Part shown: in pieces, positions 9,964-19,724 of the stretch | Numbering within the stretch: position 1 is the stretch's first letter | Layout of the letters: each line of letters opens with the position of its first letter | Assembly: GCF_001435815.1 (NCBI RefSeq) | Contig: NZ_AZFV01000003.1 | Coordinates: 62,001 to 126,000 of the forward strand | Direction: 5' to 3' | Source: Companilactobacillus nantensis DSM 16982 | GTDB lineage: Bacteria; Bacillota; Bacilli; Lactobacillales; Lactobacillaceae | DNA: 64,000 nt | Notes under the pieces: model-generated | What the model saw: the letters and a program-made list of their open reading frames with translations, nothing else | Database searches by the model: none | What the model was told of the DNA's origin: nothing | Program-made: the position numbers and the translations under genes

Positions 9964-11250
9964 ATGTCTGCTAAGGCTAAATTTACAAAAAAAGAAAACA
10001 ATACTGGTGAATTGAAGTTTGAAATTGACCAAGATACAATCAAAAAAGGTTTGGATACTGCATTCGACCGTGTTAAGAAGAGCTTGAACGTACCTGGCTT
10101 CAGAAAAGGCCGCGTACCTCGTCAAATCTTTAACCGTATGTACGGTGAAGAAGCATTGTACGAAGATGCACTTAATGCTGTTCTACCAACTGCTTACCAA
10201 AACGCTGTTGATGACACAAAAGTAGAACCTGTTGACCAACCACAAATTTCTGTTGAATCAATGGAAAAAGATCAACCATGGGCAATTACAGCTACTATTA
10301 CTGTAAAACCTGACGTTGAATTGGGCGATTACAAGGGTATCGAAGTTAAGAAACAAAAACGTAATGTTATGAAGACTGATGTTGAAGATCGTCTTGCTGA
10401 ATTACAAAAACAACAAGCTGAACTTGTTCTTAAAGACGGTAAGGCTGAAAACGGCGATACAGTAATCATTGATTACGTTGGTACTGTTGATGGTAAAGAA
10501 TTCGATGGTGGTAGCGCACAAAACTACTCACTAGAACTTGGTTCAGGTTCATTTATTCCTGGATTCGAAGACGAATTAGTTGGTCACGCTGCTGGCGAAG
10601 ATGTTGACGTTAACGTTACATTCCCAGAAGATTACCAAGCTAAGGAATTAGCTGGTAAGAAGGCTGTCTTTGCTACAAAACTTCACGAAGTTAAGACAAA
10701 AGAATTACCTAAGTTAGATGATGATTTTGCTAAAGACGTTGATGAAGATGTTGATACACTTGAAGAACTAAGAACAAAGCTTCACGATGAAATTAGAGAT
10801 CAAAAGAAGCAAGCTGCTGAAGAAAACATTCAAGAAGAAGCAATTTCTGGTGCAGTTAAGAATGCTAAGATCGATTCAATTCCTCAACCTATGATTGATA
10901 CAGAAGTTGAAAACCAATTGAACCAATACCTAGCTAACTTACGTCGTCAAGGTATCGATCCTAAGTTGTACTACCAAATGACTGGTACAAACGAAGATGG
11001 TTTGAAGAAACAATTTGCTAAGGATGCTGAAGAACGTGTTAAGACTGACTTAGTTATCGAAGCAATTGTTGCTAAGGAAGATATCAAACCTTCTGAAGAC
11101 GAAATTAAAGCAGAAATCAAGTCACTTGCTGACGAATACAAGATGGAAGAATCAGCTGTTAGAAATGCACTTTCTGATGACATGTTGGCTCACGATATCG
11201 CTGCTAAGAAAGCAATCGAATTGATTGTTGACTCAGCTGTTGAAAAATAA
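9964..11250 (+). CDS. tig: Trigger factor, ribosome-bound chaperone and prolyl isomerase
   Basis: Binds nascent chains at the ribosomal exit. The 428-residue product has the three family domains: N-terminal ribosome-binding domain with [14 protein letters not shown], the FKBP-like isomerase domain (about 160-245; [20 protein letters not shown] and [15 protein letters not shown]) and the helical C-terminal substrate domain. Ribosome binding site CGGAGGG precedes ATG 9964. Strongly biased codons. Followed by its own terminator and clpX, the classic order. Confidence 0.97.
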   Translation: MSAKAKFTKKENNTGELKFEIDQDTIKKGLDTAFDRVKKSLNVPGFRKGRVPRQIFNRMYGEEALYEDALNAVLPTAYQNAVDDTKVEPVDQPQISVESMEKDQPWAITATITVKPDVELGDYKGIEVKKQKRNVMKTDVEDRLAELQKQQAELVLKDGKAENGDTVIIDYVGTVDGKEFDGGSAQNYSLELGSGSFIPGFEDELVGHAAGEDVDVNVTFPEDYQAKELAGKKAVFATKLHEVKTKELPKLDDDFAKDVDEDVDTLEELRTKLHDEIRDQKKQAAEENIQEEAISGAVKNAKIDSIPQPMIDTEVENQLNQYLANLRRQGIDPKLYYQMTGTNEDGLKKQFAKDAEERVKTDLVIEAIVAKEDIKPSEDEIKAEIKSLADEYKMEESAVRNALSDDMLAHDIAAKKAIELIVDSAVEK

Positions 11251-11265
11251 GCGATTCTGTTATTA

Positions 11266-11297
11266 AAAGAGGGAAGCCGTAAGGCTTCCTTTTTTTA
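11266..11297 (+). terminator. tig terminator
   Basis: Perfect GGAAGCC-GTAA-GGCTTCC hairpin followed by seven T. Confidence 0.92.
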
Positions 11298-11388
11298 TAA
11301 CTGGACGTTAGAAACTAATTACTTTACTCTTAATTATGACAATGCTAGACTTTCTAAAGTATTGGAACTATTGAAGGAGAAATCGCAT

Positions 11389-12636
11389 ATGTTTGATAGT
11401 ACAGAAAATACTGGCACAATTAGCTGTTCATTTTGTGGTAAGACACAAGATCAAGTTAAAAAGATAGTTGCCGGACCCGGAGTCTATATTTGTAATGAAT
11501 GTATTGATTTATGCAAAGAAATCATAGACGAAGAATTAAACGAAGCTACACCATTGGATTTAGACAATATCCCTACACCTATTGAAATCAAGAAGATCCT
11601 TGACGATTACGTAATCGGACAAACTGACGCTAAGCGTGCTTTGTCGGTTGCTGTTTATAACCACTATAAGAGAATTAACAAAATGGAACACCTTAAAGAC
11701 GGTGAGACAGAGCTTCAAAAGAGTAATATTGCCTTAATTGGACCTACTGGTTCAGGTAAGACTTTCCTTGCTCAAACTTTAGCTCGTATTTTGAAGGTTC
11801 CATTTGCAATTGCTGATGCAACAACACTTACAGAAGCTGGATACGTTGGTGAAGACGTTGAAAATATTCTATTGAAGTTGTTACAAAATGCTGACTTTGA
11901 TGTTGACAAGGCTGAACACGGTATTGTTTACATTGATGAAATTGATAAGATTGCTAAGAAGAGTGAGAATGTTTCAATCACACGTGATGTTTCTGGTGAA
12001 GGTGTTCAACAAGCACTTTTGAAGATTCTTGAAGGAACAATTGCCAGTGTGCCACCACAAGGTGGAAGAAAGCATCCTCAACAAGAACTTATTCAAATCG
12101 ACACAACCAATATTCTCTTTATCGTCGGTGGTGCTTTTGATGGTATTGAAACAATTGTTAAGAACCGTCTTGGTGATAAGACAATTGGTTTTGGTGCTGA
12201 ACAAAAGGCAAATATTGCTGAAGAAAAGAGTTTGATGCAACAAATCATCCCTGAAGACTTAATGAAGTTCGGTATTATTCCAGAATTCATCGGTCGTATT
12301 CCAATCGTCACAGCGCTTGAGAAGCTTACAGAGGATGATTTGGTTAATATCCTTACAAAGCCTAAGAATGCTTTGATTAAGCAATATAAGGAATTAATGG
12401 CTCTTGATGGGGTTAATTTGATTTTTACTGATGGAGCTTTACGAGAAATCGCAAAGATGTCAATTGAAAGAAATACTGGTGCTCGTGGTTTGAGATCAAT
12501 CGTTGAAGAGACAATGCTCAATACGATGTTCGATATTCCAGGACGTGATGACGTTGAAAGTGTCAAAGTCACTAAAGATGCTGTCAGAAAAGTTAAGGAA
12601 CCAGAATTGATTTTGAAAAATGGAGAAGTTGCCTAA
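11389..12636 (+). CDS. clpX: ATP-dependent Clp protease ATP-binding subunit ClpX
   Basis: AAA+ unfoldase that feeds substrates to ClpP. The 415-residue product has the N-terminal zinc-binding domain ([21 protein letters not shown]), Walker [10 protein letters not shown], Walker [11 protein letters not shown], the pore loop AGYVGED and the C-terminal domain with [10 protein letters not shown] and an IGF-type ClpP loop (KTIGFGAE). ATG 11389 is chosen because AAGGAG is spaced correctly; the longer frame from 11362 would put the ribosome binding site inside the gene. Confidence 0.97.
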   Translation: MFDSTENTGTISCSFCGKTQDQVKKIVAGPGVYICNECIDLCKEIIDEELNEATPLDLDNIPTPIEIKKILDDYVIGQTDAKRALSVAVYNHYKRINKMEHLKDGETELQKSNIALIGPTGSGKTFLAQTLARILKVPFAIADATTLTEAGYVGEDVENILLKLLQNADFDVDKAEHGIVYIDEIDKIAKKSENVSITRDVSGEGVQQALLKILEGTIASVPPQGGRKHPQQELIQIDTTNILFIVGGAFDGIETIVKNRLGDKTIGFGAEQKANIAEEKSLMQQIIPEDLMKFGIIPEFIGRIPIVTALEKLTEDDLVNILTKPKNALIKQYKELMALDGVNLIFTDGALREIAKMSIERNTGARGLRSIVEETMLNTMFDIPGRDDVESVKVTKDAVRKVKEPELILKNGEVA

Positions 12637-12653
12637 TTGGCAGCTTTTTTTTT
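12626..12653 (+). terminator. clpX terminator (short stem)
   Basis: AAG-TGCC pairs with GGCA-CTT and a run of nine T follows. The stem overlaps the clpX stop codon. The short stem may let some transcription pass into engB. Confidence 0.6.
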
Positions 12654-12684
12654 ATATGGTAAAATTACTTCATTGAGGTGAATT

Positions 12685-13269
12685 ATGCAGGTAAATAATG
12701 TATCTATGAATTTAAGTGCTGTCAGTTCAAAGCAATATCCGAGTGAAGGTTATCCGGAAATAGCTTTGCTAGGCCGCTCAAACGTTGGAAAGTCATCATT
12801 GATAAATACGTTGATCAATCGTAAAAGCTTTGCGAGAACGTCTAGTACGCCCGGTAAAACACAAACATTGAATTTTTATAATATCGAAGACTTGTTATAT
12901 TTAGTTGATGTACCTGGTTATGGTTTTGCCAAAGTTTCCAAAAAACAACGTGAAGAATTTGGCGTTATGATCGAAGAATATTTAACAACTAGGGAACCAT
13001 TAAAAGGGGTTATTATTTTAGTTGATGGCCGCCATGCTCCTAGTGACGATGATATTTCGATGTACCAATTTGTCAGTTATTACCACATTCCAACATTAGT
13101 TGTTGCAACGAAGATGGATAAAATTAAGGGTAATCAATGGAATAAAACAATCAGTCAAGTTACCAAGGCAATGGAAATTAATCAAACTGATTCATTACAA
13201 CTTTTTAGCGCAGAAACTAAAAAAGGTAAGGAAGAAGTTTGGACTTGGATTGAAGATCACATGAAGTAA
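12685..13269 (+). CDS. engB: Ribosome biogenesis GTPase EngB (YsxC)
   Basis: Essential GTPase in 50S subunit assembly. The 194-residue product is full length, with P-loop [10 protein letters not shown], switch [12 protein letters not shown]3 DVPGYGFA, G4 TKMDK and G5 SAETKKG. GAGGTG precedes ATG 12685. It sits directly after clpX, the standard Bacilli order, only 48 bases away. Confidence 0.96.
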   Translation: MQVNNVSMNLSAVSSKQYPSEGYPEIALLGRSNVGKSSLINTLINRKSFARTSSTPGKTQTLNFYNIEDLLYLVDVPGYGFAKVSKKQREEFGVMIEEYLTTREPLKGVIILVDGRHAPSDDDISMYQFVSYYHIPTLVVATKMDKIKGNQWNKTISQVTKAMEINQTDSLQLFSAETKKGKEEVWTWIEDHMK

Positions 13270-13314
13270 AACTTCTTCATAATTAAATTTGTTTTCAAAC
13301 ATTAAGCGTAAATA

Positions 13315-13357
13315 AAAAGTGTTCAATTCCGTAAGTTGGAATTTGAGCACTTTTTTG
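13315..13357. terminator. Terminator between engB and the phosphatase gene
   Basis: AAAAAGTG-TCAA-TTCC pairs across a short loop with GGAA-TTGAGCACTTTTTT. It serves engB and, with its A-run, could also serve the reverse-strand gene. Confidence 0.8.
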
Positions 13358-13396
13358 AGTCTATTAGCTGAAAAAATTGTTATATAGGTGATGATA

Positions 13397-13972
13397 CTAA
13401 TCTTTGAAATTGATAATCTTTTCAAAAGTAAATTTATTATTTTCATAAGCGAACTTCAAGATACTACAGTTAGTGAAACCACTTTGCCGTAATTTTTGCA
13501 TATTTGTCCATAAATCTGAAAACATCATAATTGCCCCAGCATGACTAACAACTAAAACGGAATTGTTATCTTGTTGCATAATATTTGTCAAAGTTTTTCC
13601 AACGCGCTGTTGAGCAGCTTGATTATCTTCACCACCAAATTGGACGTAATAATCCCCAAAGTGTTTTTTAGGGTCGTCTTTAGGATGTAGATATTCAGGA
13701 GCACCTTCAAATTTGCCAAATGAGAGCTCTCTGAGGCCCTTTAAGCGCGTATATGGCATGTCAGTAACAAGTTCAAGTGTATCGCTGGCACGTTCAGCAG
13801 TGGAACAATAAGCCGCATCAAAAGTTATCTTATTATCTCGGAAGTACTGACCAGCAACTTTAGCTTGTTGAACCCCAACGTCTGTCAAAGGCGAGTCACA
13901 CCAACCTTGAATTTTATGTTGAACATTAAATAAAGTTTGTCCATGGCGCATGATATAAAGTGTCTTTTTCAT
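13397..13972 (-). CDS. Histidine phosphatase family protein (phosphoglycerate mutase-like)
   Basis: Soluble phosphatase of the 2-histidine superfamily. The 191-residue product starts YIMRHGQTLFNVQHKIQGWCDSPLT with the RHG motif and phosphate-binding residues, has FGKFEGAPEYL in the middle and the second catalytic His in VVSHAGAIM. Lactobacilli carry several such paralogues and the substrate cannot be told from the sequence; a metabolic mutase is less likely than a broad phosphatase. It is monocistronic and convergent with engB. Confidence 0.88.
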   Translation of the reverse strand: MKKTLYIMRHGQTLFNVQHKIQGWCDSPLTDVGVQQAKVAGQYFRDNKITFDAAYCSTAERASDTLELVTDMPYTRLKGLRELSFGKFEGAPEYLHPKDDPKKHFGDYYVQFGGEDNQAAQQRVGKTLTNIMQQDNNSVLVVSHAGAIMMFSDLWTNMQKLRQSGFTNCSILKFAYENNKFTFEKIINFKD

Positions 13973-14104
13973 AATTTCCCCCTAAAACAAAGCACTTTAA
14001 TTATACAATAACTTCGAAAAAGACCTTGAAAAATATTGAGGCTCTGTGTATCATCATACTTATAATAAGATTTTAGTTTTAATTTAAGTAGGGGTTTACT
14101 TCAG

Positions 14105-14275
14105 TGTACAGAGAATTGACGGTTGGTGTGAGTCAAGCAGGGTAAATTGTGAAATACGAGGCTGAAATTCGTGTCCTACGTTATAGGAGTAAAGAGCAAG
14201 TTAATTAACTTGAATTTGGGTGGTACCGCGCAAAGAGCGTCCCTGCATAATCGCAGGGGCGCTCTTTTTATTTCT
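14105..14275 (+). promoter_or_regulatory. Tyrosine T-box riboswitch
   Basis: tRNA-sensing leader of tyrS. It has the GAATTGACGGTTGGTGTGAG stem I region, a specifier loop GAAATACGAGG with the Tyr codon TAC at 14155-14157, and the T-box GGGTGGTACCGCG at 14218-14230 that pairs with the tRNA acceptor end. A terminator hairpin GAGCGTCCCTGC/GCAGGGGCGCTC plus T-run lies at 14236-14270. Uncharged tRNA-Tyr should stabilise the antiterminator and switch tyrS on. Confidence 0.93.
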
Positions 14276-14305
14276 GTAACGGGGACAAAATTAGGAGGAA
14301 GTTTT

Positions 14306-15550
14306 ATGAATATTATTGACGAATTATCATGGCGTGGTTTGATCAATCAACAATCTGACGAAGAAGGTTTACGTGATTTAGTTGATTCAAAGGATATTTC
14401 ACTATACTGTGGTATGGATCCAACTGGTGATTCAATGCATATTGGACATTTGTTGCCATTTATGACATTGGAAAGATTTGGCAAGTTTGGTCACCATCCA
14501 TATATTGTTATTGGTGGAGCTACTGGTTCAATCGGTGATCCAAGTGGTAAAAAGGCTGAACGTCCAATGCAAACAATGGACCAAGTCAACCACAACGTTG
14601 ATGCTTTGAGTGCCCAAGCTAACAAGATTTTCAGTGGTTTCACAATGGTTAACAACTATGACTGGACAGAACCAATTGGTATCTTGGACTTCTTGCGTGA
14701 CTATGGTAAGTTGTTCAACGTTAATACAATGTTAAACAAGGAAATTATTTCCAGCCGTTTGGAAGTTGGTATTTCATTTACTGAATTTACATACCAAATC
14801 CTTCAATCACTTGATTTCTTGACACTTTACCGCAAGCATAATGTGCAATTGCAAGTTGGTGGTGGTGATCAATGGGGTAACTTAACGGCTGGACTTGACT
14901 TGATTCACAAAGCCGAAGGTCAAGAAGCTAAAGTTTATGCCTTAACAATTCCATTATTGTTGAAATCAGACGGTACTAAATTTGGTAAGACAGCCGGTGG
15001 TGCTGTATGGCTTGATCCTAAAAAGACATCCCCTTACGAATTCTATCAATTCTGGTTCAACCAAGATGATAAAGACGTAGTCAACTTACTTAAGAAATTT
15101 ACTTTCTTAACAAAAGACCAAATTGAAGACTTAGCTGAATCAGTTAAGACAGCTCCAGAAAAACGTTTAGCACAAAGAACCTTGGCTGAAGAAGTTACCA
15201 AGTTTGTTCACGGTGAAGAAGCTTTGAAGACAGCTGAAAAGATTACTGAAGTATTATTCTCTGGTGAAATCCAAGAATTAACTACAGAAGAAGTAGCCGA
15301 AGCCTTCCATGGTGTACCAAGTGCCGAAATTTCAGCCGATCCAATCAACTTAGTCGACCTTTTGATTGCTACAAACGTTGATAAGTCAAAACGTCAAGCA
15401 CGTGAAGACATCCAAAATGGTGCTATCAGAATCAATGGTGAAAAGTTGACAGATACAACAATGGAAATTGCTCCAAAGGATTCATTTGACGGTAAGTACA
15501 TTGTTATCCGTCGTGGTAAGAAGAAGTATTTCTTGGCAACTGTTAAATAA
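14306..15550 (+). CDS. tyrS: Tyrosyl-tRNA synthetase
   Basis: Class I aminoacyl-tRNA synthetase charging tRNA-Tyr. The start is ATG 14306, after AGGAGGAAG; the frame stays open upstream to 14171 but that stretch is the T-box. The 414-residue product has the HIGH-like motif MHIGHLL, the tyrosine site around GGGDQWGNLTAGLDLI, the KMSKS-type loop KFGKT, and a C-terminal S4-like domain (LLIATNVDKSKRQAREDIQNGAIRINGEKL). Length is normal. Confidence 0.97.
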   Translation: MNIIDELSWRGLINQQSDEEGLRDLVDSKDISLYCGMDPTGDSMHIGHLLPFMTLERFGKFGHHPYIVIGGATGSIGDPSGKKAERPMQTMDQVNHNVDALSAQANKIFSGFTMVNNYDWTEPIGILDFLRDYGKLFNVNTMLNKEIISSRLEVGISFTEFTYQILQSLDFLTLYRKHNVQLQVGGGDQWGNLTAGLDLIHKAEGQEAKVYALTIPLLLKSDGTKFGKTAGGAVWLDPKKTSPYEFYQFWFNQDDKDVVNLLKKFTFLTKDQIEDLAESVKTAPEKRLAQRTLAEEVTKFVHGEEALKTAEKITEVLFSGEIQELTTEEVAEAFHGVPSAEISADPINLVDLLIATNVDKSKRQAREDIQNGAIRINGEKLTDTTMEIAPKDSFDGKYIVIRRGKKKYFLATVK

Positions 15551-15597
15551 TATTAATGATAATTACTTATTTGTTTTTAAATAAAGATAATTGATAT

Positions 15598-15635
15598 GAG
15601 GAACTGGGGATGTATTAGGACCCTAGTTCTTTTTA
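15598..15635 (+). terminator. tyrS terminator
   Basis: GGAACT-GGG pairs with CCC-AGTTCT, followed by TTTTT. Confidence 0.85.
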
Positions 15636-15740
15636 TTTGAAGTGAAATATTGTCAATTTGGAATGTGTTTCATCAAAATTATCAAATTGTATATATTAAA
15701 TATTATGCGAAAGAAAGCACACAATGTAACAAAAAATAAA

Positions 15741-15914
15741 TTAGTCGGAAGAGTTGAGAAATAGTTATTGGCTGTGAAAGTGGCGTTAGAGCTTTAGCTC
15801 TTACACCACCGGGCGAGTTTGGAGACTTGCTTGCAAGGCTTCAAATCGAGGTCTGAGACCTTGGCTCAGACCGGTCCGCATAGCCAATGACTATTTCTCA
15901 ACTCTGCAGACGGC
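15741..15914 (-). repeat. Dispersed structured repeat, copy 3 (reverse)
   Basis: Complete copy in the opposite orientation to copy 2. Its outer stem (GTTGAGAAATAGT-ATTGGCT with AGCCAAT-ACTATTTCTCAAC) pairs over about 21 bp with one mismatch or wobble, yet shares little of its distal sequence with the copy 2 stem. The inner hairpins are GGTCTGAG/CTCAGACC, CTTGC/GCAAG and AGAGC/GCTCT. These are changed relative to copy 2 on both sides of the stems. Confidence 0.88.
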
Positions 15915-15936
15915 AACCCCAAAACAGAAAAAACTA

Positions 15937-15965
15937 TTGACGACCACCTCAAAATCGTTTATATT
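15937..15965 (+). promoter_or_regulatory. Candidate pyr operon promoter
   Basis: TTGACG at 15937-15942, a 17 bp spacer and TATATT at 15960-15965, just ahead of the first PyrR motif. Confidence 0.7.
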
Positions 15966-15984
15966 ATTTGCAACGAAAACTTTT

Positions 15985-16076
15985 AATCAAGTCCTGTGAG
16001 GCTTGGAAGGTTACTTACACATATGACGCAAAAAGTGTAAACTTCCTTTCCTTGTGGGATAGGAAGTTTTTTGTTT
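15985..16076 (+). promoter_or_regulatory. PyrR-type attenuator 1
   Basis: The PyrR anti-antiterminator motif AGTCCTGTGAGGCTTGGAAG lies at about 15990-16009. Downstream, GTGTAAACTTCC can pair either with the upstream GGAAGGTTACTTACAC (antiterminator) or with GGATAGGAAGTTT followed by TTT (terminator, 16039-16073). UMP-bound PyrR should favour termination. Motifs were read by eye against the known Bacillus consensus. Confidence 0.88.
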
Positions 16077-16103
16077 ACTTAAAGAAAAATCAGGGAACTT
16101 TTA

Positions 16104-16184
16104 AATGGATCCAGTGAGGTCTAGAAGGTCGGAATAATTCCAAACTTTTAGGGGCTAGCTGGATGAAAGCTAACCCTTTTTAAT
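16104..16184 (+). promoter_or_regulatory. PyrR-type attenuator 2
   Basis: A second PyrR motif, ATCCAGTGAGGTCTAGAAGG (about 16109-16128), sits in a hairpin closed by GGAAT/ATTCC. The terminator GGGCTAGC/GCTAACCC with TTTTT follows at 16152-16181, immediately before pyrB. Confidence 0.87.
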
Positions 16185-16197
16185 TTGGAGGAAAACA

Positions 16198-17145
16198 ATG
16201 AAAAATATACTTTCTATGTCACAATTATCAAATCAAGAGGTCTATAGCTTAATCGATTCAGCTATGGAATTTAAGGAAGGCAAGAAATCAGCGATTGGTG
16301 CTGACAAATTTGCCATCAACCTTTTCTTTGAGAATAGTACGAGAACTAAATCAAGCTTCCAAGTAGCTGAAATGAAGCTTGGCATGAAAGAAATTGAGTT
16401 TGAAGCATCAACTTCATCAACAACCAAAGGTGAAAGCCTTTATGACACTATTAAAACTGAAGAAAGTATCGGTGCTTCAGTCGCAATCATTCGTCATAGC
16501 CAAGATAAATATTATGAAGATTTAGTTAATAACCACAACTTAAACATCCACATCATTAACGGTGGCGACGGTACTGGTCAACATCCATCACAATCACTTC
16601 TAGACTTGATGACAATTTACGAACACTTTGGCAAGTTTGAAGGACTCAAGGTTGGTATTATCGGTGACTTAAGCCACTCACGTGTAGCACATTCAAATGC
16701 TGAAATTTTGACACGTCTAGGCGCACAAGTAAGTTTTGGTGGACTAGATGCTTGGTATACACCAGAGTTTGCTGAAATGGGACAACATATGAGTGTTGAT
16801 GATCTTTGCCAAGAAATGGACGTTGTCATGTTACTAAGAGTTCAACATGAACGTTTGTCAGCAGAAGAAAATAAGAATTTCTCGAAAGCAGATTATTTTG
16901 CTAAATATGGTTTAAATAGTGACCGTGTCAAGATGATGAAACCAGACGCCATGATCATGCATCCCGCACCAGTTAACCGTGGAGCTGAGATTGCGGACGA
17001 TGTTGTTGAATGTGAAAAATCATATATCTTCCCACAAATGGCTAACGGAGTCTTCATGAGAATGGCTATGATCGAAGCCGTTTTGGAAGGAGAAAAGGCT
17101 GACAATGAAACTTCTGATCAAAAACGCCAAGTTGTTTTACACTAA
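16198..17145 (+). CDS. pyrB: Aspartate carbamoyltransferase catalytic subunit
   Basis: Condenses carbamoyl phosphate and aspartate in the second step of UMP synthesis. The 315-residue product has the carbamoyl-phosphate motif FFENSTRTKSSFQ (about 41-53), the HPSQSLLDLMTIYEHFG motif and the aspartate-binding MHPAPVNRGAE. GGAGG precedes ATG 16198. The 3' end overlaps pyrC by 41 bases, so the C-terminal tail after MIEAVLEGEK is translated in two frames. First gene of the PyrR-regulated operon. Confidence 0.97.
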   Translation: MKNILSMSQLSNQEVYSLIDSAMEFKEGKKSAIGADKFAINLFFENSTRTKSSFQVAEMKLGMKEIEFEASTSSTTKGESLYDTIKTEESIGASVAIIRHSQDKYYEDLVNNHNLNIHIINGGDGTGQHPSQSLLDLMTIYEHFGKFEGLKVGIIGDLSHSRVAHSNAEILTRLGAQVSFGGLDAWYTPEFAEMGQHMSVDDLCQEMDVVMLLRVQHERLSAEENKNFSKADYFAKYGLNSDRVKMMKPDAMIMHPAPVNRGAEIADDVVECEKSYIFPQMANGVFMRMAMIEAVLEGEKADNETSDQKRQVVLH

Positions 17146-18376
17146 CAAATTAATTAATTGTGATGTTTTGATTGAAAATGGCAAGTTTCAACAAATTGCT
17201 GAAAATATTGTTGCGACAGATGCTAAAATCATTGATGCTAAATTTCAATTGGTTACTCCGGGATTGGTCGATATCCACGTCCATTTCAGGGAACCAGGTC
17301 AAGTTCATAAGGAAACCATTAAAACTGGTACGTTAGCATCTGCACATGGTGGTTTTACAACTGTTGGAGCAATGCCCAATGTTACACCAGTGCCTGATGA
17401 TGCCGAGAAATTTGCTAAGCAGGTTGCATTAAATCAAGTAAATTCATTAATTCATACGTTGCAGTACGCACCAGTTACTAAGGATGAAACAAGTGACGAG
17501 CTAGTTGATATCGAAGGCTTAGCTAAATTAGGTGCCTTCGCATTTTCCAACGATGGACACGGAATTATGAATGCACAATCAATGTTTACTGCTATGGAAC
17601 GCATCGCAGCCATTGATAGTCACTTAGCAGCTCACGTTGAAGACAAAAACTTATTCAATCATGGTGTAATTAATTTTGGATCAGCATCACAACGTCTAGG
17701 ATTGCCAGGAATTCAACAAGTAGCAGAAACGTCGCAATTGGCAAGGGATTTAGTTTTAGCCAAGGAAACAGGTGTCCATTACCACGTCTGCCATATTTCG
17801 ACTAAAGATGGTGTTGAATTAGTTAGAATGGCTAAGGATGCCGGTATTAACGTAACTTGTGAAGTATCACCACATCACTTGTTGTTAAGTGATCAAGATA
17901 TTTTAACGGATGATGCTAACTTCAAGATGAATCCACCATTACGCAGTGAAGTCGACCGCCTTGCCTTAATTGCTGGCTTACAAGATGGAACAATAGATAT
18001 GATTGCGACTGACCATGCACCACATGCTGAAAATGAGAAGAATCAAGGCTTTGAAAAGAGTGCTTTCGGTATCACGGGTATCGAAACGTCATTTCCACTA
18101 ATGTATAGTCGCTTAGTTAAGACTGGAATTATCAGTTTGGAACAATTATTAGCATTAATGACTGAAAAGCCAGCACAACTCTTTAAATTAGAGCATACTG
18201 GGGTCATTCAGTTGGGACAACCAGCTGACTTTACAATTATCAATTTGGCTGATGAATACGAAATTCAAACTAGTGATTTCTTGTCAAAGGGTAAAAATAG
18301 TCCTTTTATCGGACAACAAGTTTATGGTCAAGTTGAACAGACATATGTTAACGGAGAATGTGTCTGTTTAAAATAA
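17105..18376 (+). CDS. pyrC: Dihydroorotase
   Basis: Zinc amidohydrolase that closes carbamoyl aspartate to dihydroorotate. The 423-residue product has the metal motif DIHVHFREPGQ (about 56-66), the substrate loop GGFTTVGAMPNVTP, HVCHISTKDGVEL and TDHAPHAENEK. It is a class I dihydroorotase by length and motifs. It begins inside the 3' end of pyrB; the ribosome binding site (GGAGAAAAGG) lies in pyrB coding sequence. Confidence 0.96.
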   Translation: MKLLIKNAKLFYTNKLINCDVLIENGKFQQIAENIVATDAKIIDAKFQLVTPGLVDIHVHFREPGQVHKETIKTGTLASAHGGFTTVGAMPNVTPVPDDAEKFAKQVALNQVNSLIHTLQYAPVTKDETSDELVDIEGLAKLGAFAFSNDGHGIMNAQSMFTAMERIAAIDSHLAAHVEDKNLFNHGVINFGSASQRLGLPGIQQVAETSQLARDLVLAKETGVHYHVCHISTKDGVELVRMAKDAGINVTCEVSPHHLLLSDQDILTDDANFKMNPPLRSEVDRLALIAGLQDGTIDMIATDHAPHAENEKNQGFEKSAFGITGIETSFPLMYSRLVKTGIISLEQLLALMTEKPAQLFKLEHTGVIQLGQPADFTIINLADEYEIQTSDFLSKGKNSPFIGQQVYGQVEQTYVNGECVCLK

Positions 18377-18393
18377 GAAAATGAGGGGTAAAA

Positions 18394-19086
18394 ATGAGTA
18401 AACCAGTAATAGTAGCGCTAGATTTTGCAGATGATTTTGAATGTATCAATTTTTTAAACCAATTTCCTAAGGATGATAAACTTTTTCTAAAAATTGGCCT
18501 CGAAATGTTTTGTCAATTTGGTTATCCATTCGTTAGAAATTTAAGAGAACGTGGTTATAACATTTTCTTAGATTTGAAATTGCACGATATTCCCAATACG
18601 GTTAAACGAACATGTGAAATGATTGCCCAATGGGATGTGCAAATGTTAACAGTTCATGCAACTGGTGGAGCTGAAATGATTGAAGCTGCTAAGAAGGGTT
18701 TAGATGGTTCCGCTACTAAGTTACTAGCAGTTACTCAATTGACATCACTTGGTCAAACGGAATTGGCTAACGAATTACAAGTACCTTTAAAATCACAAGA
18801 TTATGTCACACATCTAGCAAAATTAGCTTATCAAAATGGTGCTGACGGCGTTATTTCATCAGCTTTGGAAGTACCTTTAATTAAAGAAGCTACTAGTACA
18901 AATTTCTTATGTGTAACCCCAGGTATTAGACCTAAATCAGCACAAGTTGGCGATCAAAAACGTGTCGCAACCCCAGCACATGCTCGTAGTTTAGGTAGTG
19001 ACGCTATCGTTGTCGGTCGTCCGATTACCCAAGCAGCAGATGGTCATCAAGCATACATGAATATTTGTAAGGAGTGGAATAAATAA
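18394..19086 (+). CDS. pyrF: Orotidine 5'-phosphate decarboxylase
   Basis: Final step to UMP. The 230-residue product has the catalytic DLKLHDIPNTV motif (about 61-71) and phosphate-binding VTPGIRPKSAQVGDQKRVATP and VVGRPITQA. The stop overlaps the pyrE start by one base (TAATG), which indicates coupling. Confidence 0.97.
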   Translation: MSKPVIVALDFADDFECINFLNQFPKDDKLFLKIGLEMFCQFGYPFVRNLRERGYNIFLDLKLHDIPNTVKRTCEMIAQWDVQMLTVHATGGAEMIEAAKKGLDGSATKLLAVTQLTSLGQTELANELQVPLKSQDYVTHLAKLAYQNGADGVISSALEVPLIKEATSTNFLCVTPGIRPKSAQVGDQKRVATPAHARSLGSDAIVVGRPITQAADGHQAYMNICKEWNK

Positions 19087-19724
19087 TGGATAAATTAGCA
19101 GTTGCAAACAATATCGCAGGACAATTATTAAAGATTAAGGCGGTGACACTTAGTCCCAAAGAACCTTTTACTTGGGCTAGTGGAATTAAATCGCCAATTT
19201 ATACTGATAACCGCTTAACGATTGCTTATCCAGATTTCCGCCAAATAATTGCACATGATTTAGCTGCATTGATCAAAGAACACTACCCAGACGTCGAAGT
19301 TATTGGTGGAGTTGCCACAGCCGGTATCCCTCATGCAACAGGTGTTGCCAACATTTTGAATTTACCATTGAATTATGTTCGTCCACAAAAAAAGGATCAT
19401 GGGAAAAAGAGTCAAATTGAAGGTCGCTGTCAAAAAGGTGATAAAGTCGTATTGATTGATGACCTCATTTCAACTGGTGGTAGTATTTTGAAAGCTGTTA
19501 AAGCCGTTCGTGAAGAAGGTGGGGATGTGATTGGAACGGTCGCTATCTTCTCTTATGGCTTACCAGAGAGCACCAAAAACTTTTCTGACTATGACACACA
19601 ATTGTTCACTTTGACTGATTATCCAACCATGATTGAAGTCGCTCAAGAACAAGCTTATGTTGAAGAAAATGATATGGAATTATTACAACAATGGTATCAA
19701 GACCCAGAAAGCTGGGGTAAATAA
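19086..19724 (+). CDS. pyrE: Orotate phosphoribosyltransferase
   Basis: Transfers phosphoribose from PRPP to orotate. The 212-residue product has WASGIKSPIYTDNRL, the catalytic loop region YVRPQKKDHGKKSQIEG and the PRPP motif VVLIDDLISTGGS. One-base overlaps on both sides (pyrF stop, pyrD start) show tight operon packing. Confidence 0.97.
   Translation: MDKLAVANNIAGQLLKIKAVTLSPKEPFTWASGIKSPIYTDNRLTIAYPDFRQIIAHDLAALIKEHYPDVEVIGGVATAGIPHATGVANILNLPLNYVRPQKKDHGKKSQIEGRCQKGDKVVLIDDLISTGGSILKAVKAVREEGGDVIGTVAIFSYGLPESTKNFSDYDTQLFTLTDYPTMIEVAQEQAYVEENDMELLQQWYQDPESWGK

Larger units (their letters stand above)
15551..16197. other. Regulatory interval between tyrS and pyrB
   Basis: About 650 bases without a gene. 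In order it contains the tyrS terminator, an AT-rich stretch in which I see nothing, repeat copy 3 in reverse orientation, a pyr promoter and two PyrR-type attenuators. Confidence 0.8.

Noticed and set aside
12029-12235. Plus-strand frame inside clpX, and similar long antisense frames in tuf, clpX and pyrB
   Set aside because: Shadows of strongly biased coding sequence in other frames.
17105-17145. Long pyrB/pyrC overlap as a sign of a frameshift
   Set aside because: Both proteins align well at their ends, and the pyrC ribosome binding site lies inside pyrB; the overlap is real and modest.
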